This document shows positions 44,137 to 52,113 of a DNA stretch of 64,000 nucleotides, in pieces. The notes beneath the pieces are model-generated. The model ran no database searches and was not told the DNA's origin. It saw nothing but the letters and a program-made list of their open reading frames with translations. The stretch is from Saccharomonospora amisosensis (lineage in GTDB: Bacteria > Actinomycetota > Actinomycetes > Mycobacteriales > Pseudonocardiaceae): NCBI RefSeq assembly GCF_011761185.1, contig NZ_JAAOYM010000001.1, forward strand, positions 62,001 to 126,000. Direction: 5' to 3'. Numbering within the stretch: position 1 is the stretch's first letter; each line of letters opens with the position of its first letter. The position numbers and the translations under genes are program-made.

Positions 44137-45447
44137 GTGCACCAACAGCCACGAACTCGGCTTGAACAACTCGTGCAGGGTGCCCACCTCGCCCTACCCG
44201 AGTTCTGCCGCCAGTACCGCCGGGTGGCGATCACCGTGGGAGAACACGCGGACATCACGCCCCGGCAAGCGCGGCGATGGCTGTCAGGGGTGGCTAGCCT
44301 TCCTCGACCACAGGCCCGACGGGTACTTCAAAGCTGGTGGGAAGAACCGGTGGAAGAGTTGTTCGGCCCACCGCTCCAGACCAATCCGGTCCGGAAAGTC
44401 TATGCACGGGAGCTACTGATGATGACGGGACGAGAATCCTCCAACCACGCACTCAACGCGGCGTCGGCCATCGAACCAGCGGCGCTGGAGTCCCTGCACG
44501 CAGAAGCAGCCCGACTGTCGCGGGTTCACCTGAGCAACTCGCCGGTCCAGCAACTACGGGAGCTGGTCGAGCTGCGCGACCGCGTGTACACACAACTCGA
44601 CCGGACCCACAAGCCGCGGCAGAAAGCCGAGCTGTACCTCATCGCGGGGCAGGTGTGCGGGTTGCTGTCCGGGGTCGCGTTCGACCTGGGGCACGGCGAC
44701 AGCGCCGAAGAACTGGCGAGGGCCGCGTTTACCTACGGAAACGTGATTGACCACGGTTCGTTGTGCGCGTGGGCACGAACGTTGACCATGACTGTGCTGT
44801 TGTGGAGCGGCCGTTACCGGGAGGTCATCAGCGTGGCCGACGGCGCGGAAGGCGTCGCCCCACACGGGACTGCTCGGGCAAGGCTGCACGCGATTCGTGC
44901 CCGAGCGTTCGCGCACCTTGGGGCCGAACGGGAGGTGCGTGACGACCTCGCTGCAAGCGCCAGCGAATTGGACCGGGCTGGCGGGGACGAGTTGCTGGAC
45001 GGGGTCGGGGGCGAGATGGCTTTTGACCGTGCACGCCGCGCCTTGTCCGCCAGCGCCGCTTTCGTGGCGCTGCGCGACGGCACCCAGGGTGAACCGGAAG
45101 CCAACCAAGCCATCGCTCTGTTCGCGGACAAGCCTGCCCACGAACAGTGGCAGGCCGCGCAGTGGTCAGCCAGGGCGGACCTGGCGGCGTTGCGGTTGTT
45201 CGCCCGTGACCTCGCCGGGGCGGAAGCGGCGCTCGCCAACGTGACGAACCTGCCCGAGGAACACCGCACGAACGCCCTTACACAGCGGTTGCTGTCCATC
45301 AGCCATTTACTCAGCGGGCGTGACTTCGCACGTGCACCCGAGGCCATCACCATCCTCGAAGCTATTGACGCGTTTACGGACCGGGCGTTGCCGTCCACGT
45401 CGGCGTCGCTGGAAATCCCCAGCGCGAGAGAACTACCGAGCGCGTAA
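44137..45447 (+). CDS. XRE/TPR-type transcriptional regulator
   Basis: A 436-residue protein. The N-terminus (LPEFCRQYRRVAITVGEHADITPRQARRWLSG) is a DNA-binding helix-turn-helix in the style of actinobacterial regulators with C-terminal TPRs. The remainder consists of helical repeats (AELYLIAGQVCGLLSGVAFDLGH, ARLHAIRARAFAHLGAEREVRDDL). GTG 44137 follows GGGAAGGGGAG. It is divergent from the small-gene operon, which it may control, and its 3' end overlaps the convergent epimerase gene by 15 bp. Confidence 0.78.
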   Translation: MHQQPRTRLEQLVQGAHLALPEFCRQYRRVAITVGEHADITPRQARRWLSGVASLPRPQARRVLQSWWEEPVEELFGPPLQTNPVRKVYARELLMMTGRESSNHALNAASAIEPAALESLHAEAARLSRVHLSNSPVQQLRELVELRDRVYTQLDRTHKPRQKAELYLIAGQVCGLLSGVAFDLGHGDSAEELARAAFTYGNVIDHGSLCAWARTLTMTVLLWSGRYREVISVADGAEGVAPHGTARARLHAIRARAFAHLGAEREVRDDLAASASELDRAGGDELLDGVGGEMAFDRARRALSASAAFVALRDGTQGEPEANQAIALFADKPAHEQWQAAQWSARADLAALRLFARDLAGAEAALANVTNLPEEHRTNALTQRLLSISHLLSGRDFARAPEAITILEAIDAFTDRALPSTSASLEIPSARELPSA

Positions 45448-46467
45448 CACGCGTCGATGCCCTGCCAGGATCGCGGCCTCCTCCTCCGGAGTGATCCCGA
45501 GTTCGGAGGCGCGGTCACTGGCAACCAAATGACCGCCGTCCGCAAGCCACGCGGCGGTGTCACGGACCGTTTCGACGATCGGCCGCGTGGTGAGCCCAGC
45601 AGCGCGGGCCCGCGACGAGTCCACGGCCCACGCGCCCGCGTGAGTGCGCCACAACGGCAACCCTGTCCACTGCTTCACATGGTGCGCCAACAGGATTTTG
45701 GGATGCACCCAGTGCACCTCGGTCCCGTCCGGCGCAGGCGCGGCCTCCCGGCAGGCGTGGATGAAATCGGCAAACGTGTCCGAGCCATCGCCGGTGACGT
45801 TGAACGTGCCCGGCGGCGCCGACAGCACGAACGACGCAACGTCACGCACGTCGACAGGCTGAATCGCCCGGTCGGCAGGTTGGGGCGCCACCACGTTCCC
45901 GCCACGCCGCATGCGGTTCAACCACCAGGCCGTGCGCCCCACATACTCTCCCGGTCCGAGGATCACGCCGGGGCGCGCAATCACCGCACGCTCCCGCCCG
46001 AACGTCTCCAACACAGCGACTTCGCATCCGGCTTTGCCGAAACCGTACGTCGTGGGTGCGGGATCACCGTTGTAGCCGGGTTCGGGACCGGCCGTTGCAG
46101 AACACGGCAGCGTGGGGGAATCCTCGGTCAGCGGCTGAGTAGGCCAGCCTTCGTACGCCGACACCGACGACACCACGACGTACCGCGCGGCAACCGGCTC
46201 CAGTACCTGAGCTGCAGCCAGTGTTTCCCGTGGCGTGTAAGCCAGGTTGTCCACCACGAGGTCGAACGGGCCGCGCTCGGTCAGCCTGCGCATGGCCATC
46301 GGGTCCCCGTAATGACCGTGGACAACCTCAACGCCGTCCGGGGCCGCGCCGGACTCAGGACGACCACGCCGGAACACCGTGACATGCCATCCGCCCTGGA
46401 CAGCGGTTTCAGCGACGGTGCGGCCAAGGAACCAGGAACCACCGAGGACCAACAGGCGACCAGGCAT
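45433..46467 (-). CDS. NAD-dependent epimerase/dehydratase-like protein
   Basis: A 344-residue extended short-chain dehydrogenase: GRLLVLGGSWFLGRTVAE is the NAD-binding glycine-rich loop, VVVSSVSAYEG the Ser/Tyr region and TYGFGKAGCE the YxxxK-like stretch, here YGFGK. The end is LGITPEEEAAILAGHR. ATG 46467 is preferred on the family N-terminus; ATG 46476 and 46479 are alternatives. The substrate, a nucleotide sugar or isoflavone-reductase-like compound, cannot be told. Confidence 0.8.
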   Translation of the reverse strand: MPGRLLVLGGSWFLGRTVAETAVQGGWHVTVFRRGRPESGAAPDGVEVVHGHYGDPMAMRRLTERGPFDLVVDNLAYTPRETLAAAQVLEPVAARYVVVSSVSAYEGWPTQPLTEDSPTLPCSATAGPEPGYNGDPAPTTYGFGKAGCEVAVLETFGRERAVIARPGVILGPGEYVGRTAWWLNRMRRGGNVVAPQPADRAIQPVDVRDVASFVLSAPPGTFNVTGDGSDTFADFIHACREAAPAPDGTEVHWVHPKILLAHHVKQWTGLPLWRTHAGAWAVDSSRARAAGLTTRPIVETVRDTAAWLADGGHLVASDRASELGITPEEEAAILAGHRRVLRAR

Positions 46468-46722
46468 GACGGTCATCATGCCGACCGCGGGAAGCGCGGC
46501 ACAAGCACTACACACTTGCCGACGAAGTTGGCGGGAACGGACGATTACGGCCGTCGTGTTCTGCGGGAGCGGCGACGTGCGCGCGCAGGGTCGCGTCGCG
46601 GATGACGCGGCGGTTGATCATCAGCGTTCCAGACCGGTGCGCAGGACCGTCGAAGTCCAGTAAGTGCTGTCGATGTCCTGGGCTATGCGTACAGATGAAC
46701 GTGCCTGGTCGCGTGCTCAGTG

Positions 46723-47220
46723 TCAGGTGGTGATCGCTTCCAACCTGGCGATGAGTTCGCGGTCCGGGCTGACGTTTCTGCTGTACAGCGGGCTACAAGG
46801 GGTCGCGGCCAGCCAGGCCGAGAGTTCGACGAGGTCCACCGTGGAATCATCGTGGTGGTGGATCTCGGCCAGGCGAGTGAACTCAGTCATGACGCCCACC
46901 ACGCTGCGGTTCGCGGTACCACCGAGCTGAGCGGTCTGCATGTGCTGCCGTTCCTGATCGACGAACGAGACGGGAGCCTGGTAGACGGTCAGCGCAGTGC
47001 TGATCTGCTCGGCGATCCTGCTGGTCAGGGTCGCCGCAGGTGCCAATGGCAGCAACACGGGCAGCAACGTCGTCTCGTTGACCAGCAGGGCGGCCCGTGG
47101 CCGCCAGAACAGGACGGTGGCATACCACGGACCCAGCAACGTCGTGCCCCGATCGTCGTCTCGCGCGGTTGACGGACCCGCCAGGCGCAGCAGCTTCTTG
47201 GTGGCACGCACGGTCAGCAC
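46723..47220 (-). CDS. DUF6933-like hypothetical protein
   Basis: A 165-residue protein. GTG 47220 with GGGAGAGGATG upstream gives MLTVRATKKLLRLAGP, matching the start I associate with DUF6933. It continues LGPWYATVLFWRPRAALLVNETTLLPVLLPLAP and ends with DRELIARLEAI. It has no catalytic motif. It stands alone between the epimerase and the deleted methyltransferase. Confidence 0.65.
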   Translation of the reverse strand: MLTVRATKKLLRLAGPSTARDDDRGTTLLGPWYATVLFWRPRAALLVNETTLLPVLLPLAPAATLTSRIAEQISTALTVYQAPVSFVDQERQHMQTAQLGGTANRSVVGVMTEFTRLAEIHHHDDSTVDLVELSAWLAATPCSPLYSRNVSPDRELIARLEAITT

Positions 47221-47321
47221 CCACCCATCCTCTCCCACCCACGACTGCGGCGGGCCAGGCACCGGCTACGGATGAGGGCGACGTTGCCGGGCACTGCGGC
47301 AACGTCGCCCTTCGCCGTGAG

Positions 47322-47909
47322 TCACGCGGCACCGTGGGCATCGGCCGTGCTGAGGAGTTCGGGACCTGTCGCGTGAGCACCGGCGAGTGCGACAAGCGCT
47401 TCGTCGAGCGGGCGCCGGACGGCGGAGTTCAGGGCGGCGCACTCGCTGTCGATCTTCGTCGCGGACTTCTGGATCGTGGCGGACAGCTCAACGGAACCCG
47501 AGCCAGCGCGTCTACAGACTGAGACGCTCGCTGTGGCGGGGGCTGGCAGCGTGACAGTACGGTCCAAGGTGACGGTGGCCGTGGCCTTGGGACGGCGTTT
47601 AGAACGAGCGATTCTGATCGACGGTCTCGGCCGGTCGATGCTGTTCTGGTCGGTGTCCCGGTGCAGCGTGACGTGCTCGGTGATGCTGCCGGTCTTCTCC
47701 CCGGTCGGCACGATGCCGATCATGGGCACGAACCCGCAGAGCTGGCTGTTCTCGGCCCGCAGAGGCGTGTCGTGGCGGACGACGGCGACGCTGCGGGTCT
47801 GGCTGCGCCAGCGCAGCGGAACCACGAGCGTGCCGCCGGGGGCGAGCTGGTCGAACCAGGCCGGGCAGGTCCCATGGCAGGCCGCGGGCAGGAACTGGTG
47901 CCGGGGCAC
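47322..47909 (-). pseudogene. FxLD-type methyltransferase, internally deleted
   Basis: The frame joins the N-terminal family motif FRAVPRHQFLPAA directly to PAWFDQLAPGGTLVVPLRWRSQTRSVAV, which lies much further on in intact homologues. The SAM-binding domain between them is missing. The C-terminal domain (GFVPMIGIVPTGEKTGSITEHV) follows to the stop at 47322. The frame is still open but cannot bind SAM. Upstream it is cut by a strong hairpin. Confidence 0.75.
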
Positions 47910-47920
47910 GGCCCGGAACG

Positions 47921-47953
47921 TCGGTCACCTGCGCTCGGAACGCAGGTGACCGA
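47921..47953. repeat. Perfect 13-bp inverted repeat with 7-nt loop
   Basis: TCGGTCACCTGCG at 47921-47933 and CGCAGGTGACCGA at 47941-47953 form a strong hairpin with loop ctcggaa. It marks the edge of the deleted methyltransferase and precedes the serine-recombinase remnant. It could be a terminator without T-run or the end of a lost mobile element. Confidence 0.6.
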
Positions 47954-48029
47954 CGACCGTGGGATGATCTTGTCGTGGGGGCGTGGCCAGGAGGACGAAC
48001 GAACCCGCCATGCCCTAAGCCCGCTATAG

Positions 48030-48290
48030 CTGGCAGCGGCGGCCGATCAGATCGCCGAGATCATCACCAGCCGCACCCACAACCAGATCAAGGCACTAGT
48101 CGAAGCCCTCGTCGCCAAAGTCACCATCACCGGACCCGACCGGCTCAACCCGGTCTTCCGCATCCCCAACACCGCAACAACGACAGGACCGCACCGTCCC
48201 TACCAGCGGAAACGGCCCCGAACGGAGTGGTTCGCGCAATGGTTAAATCGGTGGGCCGCCAGGGGCTCGAACCCTGGACCCAGGGATTAA
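48030..48290 (+). pseudogene. Serine recombinase (integrase) C-terminal remnant
   Basis: The frame reads ADQIAEIITSRTHNQIKALVEALVAKVTITGPDRLNPVFRIP, which matches the C-terminal end of large serine recombinases of actinobacterial integrated elements, then runs antisense through the tRNA gene to TAA at 48288. Catalytic and zinc domains are absent. Its place against a tRNA gene suggests a former integrated element whose bulk has been lost. Confidence 0.6.
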
Positions 48291-48324
48291 AAGTCCCTTG
48301 CTCTACCAACTGAGCTAGCGGCCC
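48252..48324 (-). tRNA. tRNA-Lys (anticodon UUU)
   Basis: A 73-nt cloverleaf on the minus strand: acceptor GGGCCGC/GCGGCCC, D-loop GCTCAGTTGGTAGAGC, anticodon stem AGGGA/TCCCT with loop CTTTTAA (anticodon TTT), T-arm CAGGG-TTCGAGC-CCCTG, discriminator A at 48252. CCA is not encoded. It is adjacent to an integrase remnant, so the tRNA 3' end may be an attachment site. Confidence 0.95.
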
Positions 48325-48689
48325 ATACACAGTTTAGCGGGACGCCATGGGGCGTCTGCCAACCCCTGGGCGCGCTCGTTCAGCGAGCTTGGTTGGGTCT
48401 TGGACTCCATGCGGATGGCGGCTGACTGTCCTGGCGTCGCTGGCCCCGCAGCCGGGTGGCCATGCTGGGTTCTGGAAACCTTTGCCACCGCACCTGCAAA
48501 GACTGGCGAATCCAGATCGTTCCTGGTCTGAAGCGCTGCCGGAAGGCGCAGGCTGTCCCTGCGCAGAGAGCGATATCTCCCGTACCGATCGTATTGTCCC
48601 GGAACGGGTGTCGGCGTCCTATGAGTGCGACCCCAACGTTCGGCTCGTGAAGCAGCATCGGGTCGAAGTTGTCGGGCTGGTTGCGATGG
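48325..48689. other. No recognisable gene
   Basis: Long open frames exist on both strands but carry no motif I recognise and have amino-acid composition typical of antisense GC-rich frames. It probably holds the tRNA promoter and the lost 5' end of the toxin pseudogene. Confidence 0.4.
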
Positions 48690-49259
48690 CCCATGACGCG
48701 AGCCGCGAGGAACTCATCCAGATACCAGCGATACTGGACCGCTGTGCTGAGCGAATCAGAAGCTACGCCAGCGGCATCGGGGCGAACCCAGCGGCGAGGA
48801 CAGTGGGCGCCACGACCGACTCGGTGCCTACCCAACCAGGTGGAAGGGCACGCTCGGCCCCGCCTCGCCCCCCACGTCCGGGCAAAACGCACGGGCGATG
48901 GTGCGACAGCGACGGTAACGCCGTGGTGCTGGAGAGCGGAAAGGGCGGTGAGTACTACGAGGCGACCCGCGCACGGGGGGTAGCACTGGGACTCGCCAAA
49001 AGGCATCCCGAACGCGGAACCCTCCATCGCCCGCCACGTCGAGACCCAGTTTGTCTCGCGGATGATCGATCAGGGCATCGAGTACGCCGAGATCGAGATC
49101 AACAGGCCGGTATGCGGAACTACTCCAAAGGACCAGCAGTAGATGGAGACGTGCGACAAGCAACTACCTCGGTTCCTACCGCCAGGATGGACACTGATCG
49201 TCAAGGACGGATCAAACCCGACGGGCAGGAAGTACGTCGGGCAAGAGGCGGAGAAATGA
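48690..49259 (+). pseudogene. SCP1.201/DddA-like deaminase toxin, broken
   Basis: The N-terminal helical part (REELIQIPAILDRCAERIRSYASGIGA) leads to GKTHGRWCDSDGNAVVLESGKGGEYYEA. After an extra base in the A-run at 48998-49001 the frame shifts to IARHVETQFVSRMIDQGIEYAEIEINRPVCG. The His-Val-Glu at 49035-49043 and the following Cys pair (PVCG and ETCDKQLPRFLPPG) are the zinc-deaminase core. An in-frame TAG at 49140-49142 splits it. The end ...GQEAEK overlaps the immunity gene start. It is related to interbacterial cytidine deaminase toxins. Confidence 0.75.
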
Positions 49260-49675
49260 GCATCACCTCAGGCTGGGCCGTGACCCATCCGGACGGCACC
49301 TATGAAGGCAAGAACACGACCCTGCGGACACCACAAGACGTCGCGGCGTTCGTCGCCAAAGTCGCCGCCGCGGACCCGTACGCCGACTCCATCCGCGTGA
49401 TCCACAACGACCGGCCACTCGCGGATGCGGAACAGGGCTTCACAGATCATGACGTCTTCGCCGCAGTGGTGGACGGCTTCGGCTACCTCAGCCACCAGGA
49501 CCAGGACAACGCCAAGGCCTTCCCGGTCGGGGACCCGGATTCCGCTGGATGCGAGTTCGACGACGAAGACTTCCCCGCAGGGTCAGGCTTACCGCTTGAT
49601 CAATTCACCACAGCGCTCGTGGAATTCCTACACACCACCGAACGACCCACCAACGTGCGGTGGACAAGCGGATAG
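49256..49675 (+). CDS. Imm1-family immunity protein
   Basis: A 139-residue protein, starting in the ATGA overlap with the toxin remnant after GAGGCGGAG. It has SGWAVTHPDGTYEGKNTTLRTPQDVAAFVAKV and the C-terminal LPLDQFTTALVEFLHTTERPTNVRW typical of the Imm1 family, which neutralises polymorphic toxins including deaminases. The gene is intact although its partner toxin is dead, so it may still protect against toxins of related strains. Confidence 0.78.
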   Translation: MSITSGWAVTHPDGTYEGKNTTLRTPQDVAAFVAKVAAADPYADSIRVIHNDRPLADAEQGFTDHDVFAAVVDGFGYLSHQDQDNAKAFPVGDPDSAGCEFDDEDFPAGSGLPLDQFTTALVEFLHTTERPTNVRWTSG

Positions 49676-49729
49676 CCACCATCGGCACCGGCCAAGGCAA
49701 GCGGATCCGGCAACCGTGTCCAGCCCGAG

Positions 49730-50110
49730 CTACCCGGCAGCCACGATGGTGAACTGGCCATGCCGGGCTCCCGCAGTGAACGCAGCCCATTCGCTCGAGG
49801 TGTAGGTCAGGGCCACGCCGCCGCTGCTCGCTCGAAGCCGGACGGCTCCGTCATCAAGGTGCTCGATCCGCACGGCATGGTTACTACCAGCCGCTGCGAC
49901 CCCCAAAACCTCGTCGACGAAGCCCTGCCACTCAGTCACCGAGATGCTGATCACGGGCCCAACCTCGAGATCCTTGCTGTCGCGCAGATGGACCAAAGGT
50001 CCGTCGAAGCGGACTTCCACGCACGTTTCCTGTGACGGGCTGAAGCGTGATTTGAACCAGTCCGTGTACACCCATACGGCGCTACCTGGAGTCTCTGGGT
50101 GAGAGTTCAT
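49730..50110 (-). CDS. DUF397-type protein with two repeats
   Basis: A 126-residue protein containing two DUF397-like units: WFKSRFSPSQETCVEVRF...VHLRDSKD...ISVTEWQGFVDEV and a second ending GVALTYTSSEWAAFTAGARHGQF. DUF397 proteins are encoded beside XRE/DUF5753 regulators and are thought to act as small effectors or antagonists. Its start overlaps the stop of the XRE gene by 4 bp. Confidence 0.85.
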   Translation of the reverse strand: MNSHPETPGSAVWVYTDWFKSRFSPSQETCVEVRFDGPLVHLRDSKDLEVGPVISISVTEWQGFVDEVLGVAAAGSNHAVRIEHLDDGAVRLRASSGGVALTYTSSEWAAFTAGARHGQFTIVAAG

Positions 50111-50982
50111 GATGTGGCCCCCAACTCACTACGGATCTGCTGGACAAGCTCAAGTGACCGAGCAGTATCGAGTGCGACTGACTCGAACACTTCATCAAAA
50201 CTCGCTGAGCACTCGCGGATGACCTGCGGTTTGTCGATGAGGTTCCCGGTGATGGCGGTCTCCTGCCAAACCAGATCAGGTAGCAGCACGTTGTCGAAGC
50301 TGAGCATCGTCAGCGGTCCACCGATCAACGGATGCGCATCGGCAGCGAAGGGTACGACATGGAGGTCCACAGTGCTGTCGGCGCGGCTGCAAACCCCGAT
50401 GAGGCGGTCAAGCTGGCGACCCAGCGCGGGGCCGCCGACCTTCTGGCGCAGCGCTGCCTCACCCAGCAGTACGTCCATACGCAAGCGTGGCTCGTCCTCG
50501 AGAAGGGCCTGACGAGCCAGGCGGGTCTCCAACCGAGGCCCGACGTCCACGGGTTTGATGTAGGGGCTCCCGGCACGAATCGTCGCGCGGGCGTACTCGC
50601 TCGTTTGCAGCAGTCCAGGAACCGCAATGGGGGACCACACGCGAACCCCGCTGGCGCCGGCCTCGATGCCCAGGAATCGCAGGAACTCTTCGCTGTAGAG
50701 CTCGCTGTAGTCGTGCCACCAGTTGCGCTGTTCGGCATTGCCACGCAGGGTTTGCAGCAGGTCGCGTTCTGCCTCAGTGAGTTCGTAGGTCTCTGCCAAC
50801 TGGGTAAGCTTGCTCGCGGTGATACGCCGCTTCCCCGCTTCTATCGCGGAGAAGTTGGATGGGGCGATCCCGACTGACTTGGCTACCGAGGTGGCAGTGA
50901 GCCCCAGATCCCTTCGAGCCTGCCGCAACCGAATGCCCAGCTCCCACGCCTGCAGCGTGCTCGACACCGGCCGCGTCGCCAT
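50107..50982 (-). CDS. XRE-family regulator with DUF5753 (Scr1-type)
   Basis: A 291-residue regulator: helix-turn-helix ELGIRLRQARRDLGLTATSVAKSVGIAPSNFSAIEAGKR, then the DUF5753 domain with VWSPIAVPGLLQTSEYARATI, RQALLEDEPRLRMDVLLGEAALRQKVGG and VVPFAADAHPLIGGPLTMLSF. ATG 50982 follows GGAGAGG. It forms an operon with the DUF397 gene, a pairing common in Streptomyces and Pseudonocardiaceae. A perfect palindrome lies about 92 bp upstream. Confidence 0.9.
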   Translation of the reverse strand: MATRPVSSTLQAWELGIRLRQARRDLGLTATSVAKSVGIAPSNFSAIEAGKRRITASKLTQLAETYELTEAERDLLQTLRGNAEQRNWWHDYSELYSEEFLRFLGIEAGASGVRVWSPIAVPGLLQTSEYARATIRAGSPYIKPVDVGPRLETRLARQALLEDEPRLRMDVLLGEAALRQKVGGPALGRQLDRLIGVCSRADSTVDLHVVPFAADAHPLIGGPLTMLSFDNVLLPDLVWQETAITGNLIDKPQVIRECSASFDEVFESVALDTARSLELVQQIRSELGATS

Positions 50983-51073
50983 TCTGACCTCTCCAGTGCT
51001 CGTGGGCTGACTCCGCACATCTTTTCGCAGAGTACGCCACCAGCCGATAACAACACCCATCTGGTCGATATGG

Positions 51074-51091
51074 CTCTGATAATTATCAGAG
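51074..51091. promoter_or_regulatory. Perfect 18-bp palindrome upstream of the XRE gene
   Basis: CTCTGATAATTATCAGAG is fully symmetric and sits in an AT-rich stretch of an otherwise GC-rich region, between the XRE gene (minus) and the hypothetical gene at 51211 (plus). It is a likely operator for the XRE regulator or another dimeric repressor. Confidence 0.6.
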
Positions 51092-51210
51092 TAAGTTCGA
51101 CATTATCTAGACCATGTATTCGCCGCCCTTGCACATTGCCGAGCTGCTGGGCTGCGGAGCGGAGGTGGAGACCTCCCGAATAGGCACGTCAAACGCACTT
51201 AGGAGCGGCG

Positions 51211-51705
51211 ATGAGGCTAGGAAGCCGACAACGACGCCATGGAGTACTGGCCCTGCTCGCACGGCTACGATGGCAACCGAATCCGCAAGCATGGACGGTG
51301 CCATGCCGAGACGAGGACGGGCGGCGGGGGCATGTCCGGGTGTCAGTGGGCGAACGCGGTCCCCAGCTGACGTTCAACGGGGCAGGGAAAGCGGTATTCG
51401 ATCCGCTTGCTACGGGGCGCCTGCGCGGGGCGCTTCGCGAAGCGATCGAAATCCATGCGCGACTGGCTAATTCAGATGCTCAGCCAGAGCCTCGGCGACA
51501 TCCGGGACCCGCTGCCACACCACACTCAGCGGAATCCGAAACACGCGCGGACGCTACCGAGCGGGTTCAGGTGACGTTGACCTCGACGGTCCAGGATCAC
51601 GAAGCACACGGTCGCCACGTTCGCCACCACACGCCCAAGCCGACACCACCTCGGCTGGTTGACCCTACGGACACGGGTGAAGTGCCCCTGCGAGAGGTGG
51701 CCTGA
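51211..51705 (+). CDS. Hypothetical protein, 164 residues
   Basis: The segment GHVRVSVGERGPQLTFNGAGKAVFDPLATGRLRGALREAIE resembles small actinobacterial proteins found beside XRE/DUF397 pairs, with a FDP(L)xxGRLRxALR core. The C-terminal half is low-complexity and histidine/threonine-rich and may be out of frame. The start is uncertain. No function is known. Confidence 0.5.
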   Translation: MRLGSRQRRHGVLALLARLRWQPNPQAWTVPCRDEDGRRGHVRVSVGERGPQLTFNGAGKAVFDPLATGRLRGALREAIEIHARLANSDAQPEPRRHPGPAATPHSAESETRADATERVQVTLTSTVQDHEAHGRHVRHHTPKPTPPRLVDPTDTGEVPLREVA

Positions 51706-51912
51706 CATGGGCGCCGCAACGCACATTCCTCACAGGTATGACCCGAAACCGTCAGCCCAGAGTCCAAGCTACCGCCCCCGCAGGCAATGGCGCCGTCACC
51801 GAGCGCGCGAGAGCAGTGATCTGCATTCGACGAGAACCGAAGGCCACCGCAAGAGTTGTCCTCGGCCAGTATTCGAAGCGCGGAAGCCGACACCCACTGC
51901 GGAAACTCGCAA

Positions 51913-52113
51913 ATGACACGCGATACCACGGAAGGTTCAGAGCCGACGGTGCTCTTCGAGCAGGTCCTCCAAGACTTGAACAAGCCCGAAGCCAACGCTG
52001 TCCCGCAGCGAGTATCCGGGTTCCGCGATTGGTGGGTCCCTATGGTCGAACCAGTGCTGCCTCACGTGGATGCGGCTGAAGACCCAGGCGGGCGCGACGA
52101 TCGATGCCGTTGA
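51913..52113 (+). CDS. Small hypothetical protein (doubtful)
   Basis: A 66-residue frame (MTRDTTEGSEPTVLFEQVLQDLNKPEANAVPQ...) with acidic, helical composition unlike a shadow frame. The ribosome site is weak and the end overlaps the convergent MAB_1171c gene by about 50 bp. It may be the truncated start of a larger gene. Confidence 0.3.
   Translation: MTRDTTEGSEPTVLFEQVLQDLNKPEANAVPQRVSGFRDWWVPMVEPVLPHVDAAEDPGGRDDRCR

Noticed and set aside
48380-49027. 215-codon minus-strand frame over the toxin region
   Set aside because: It is antisense to the recognisable deaminase sequence, has no motif and has shadow-frame composition.
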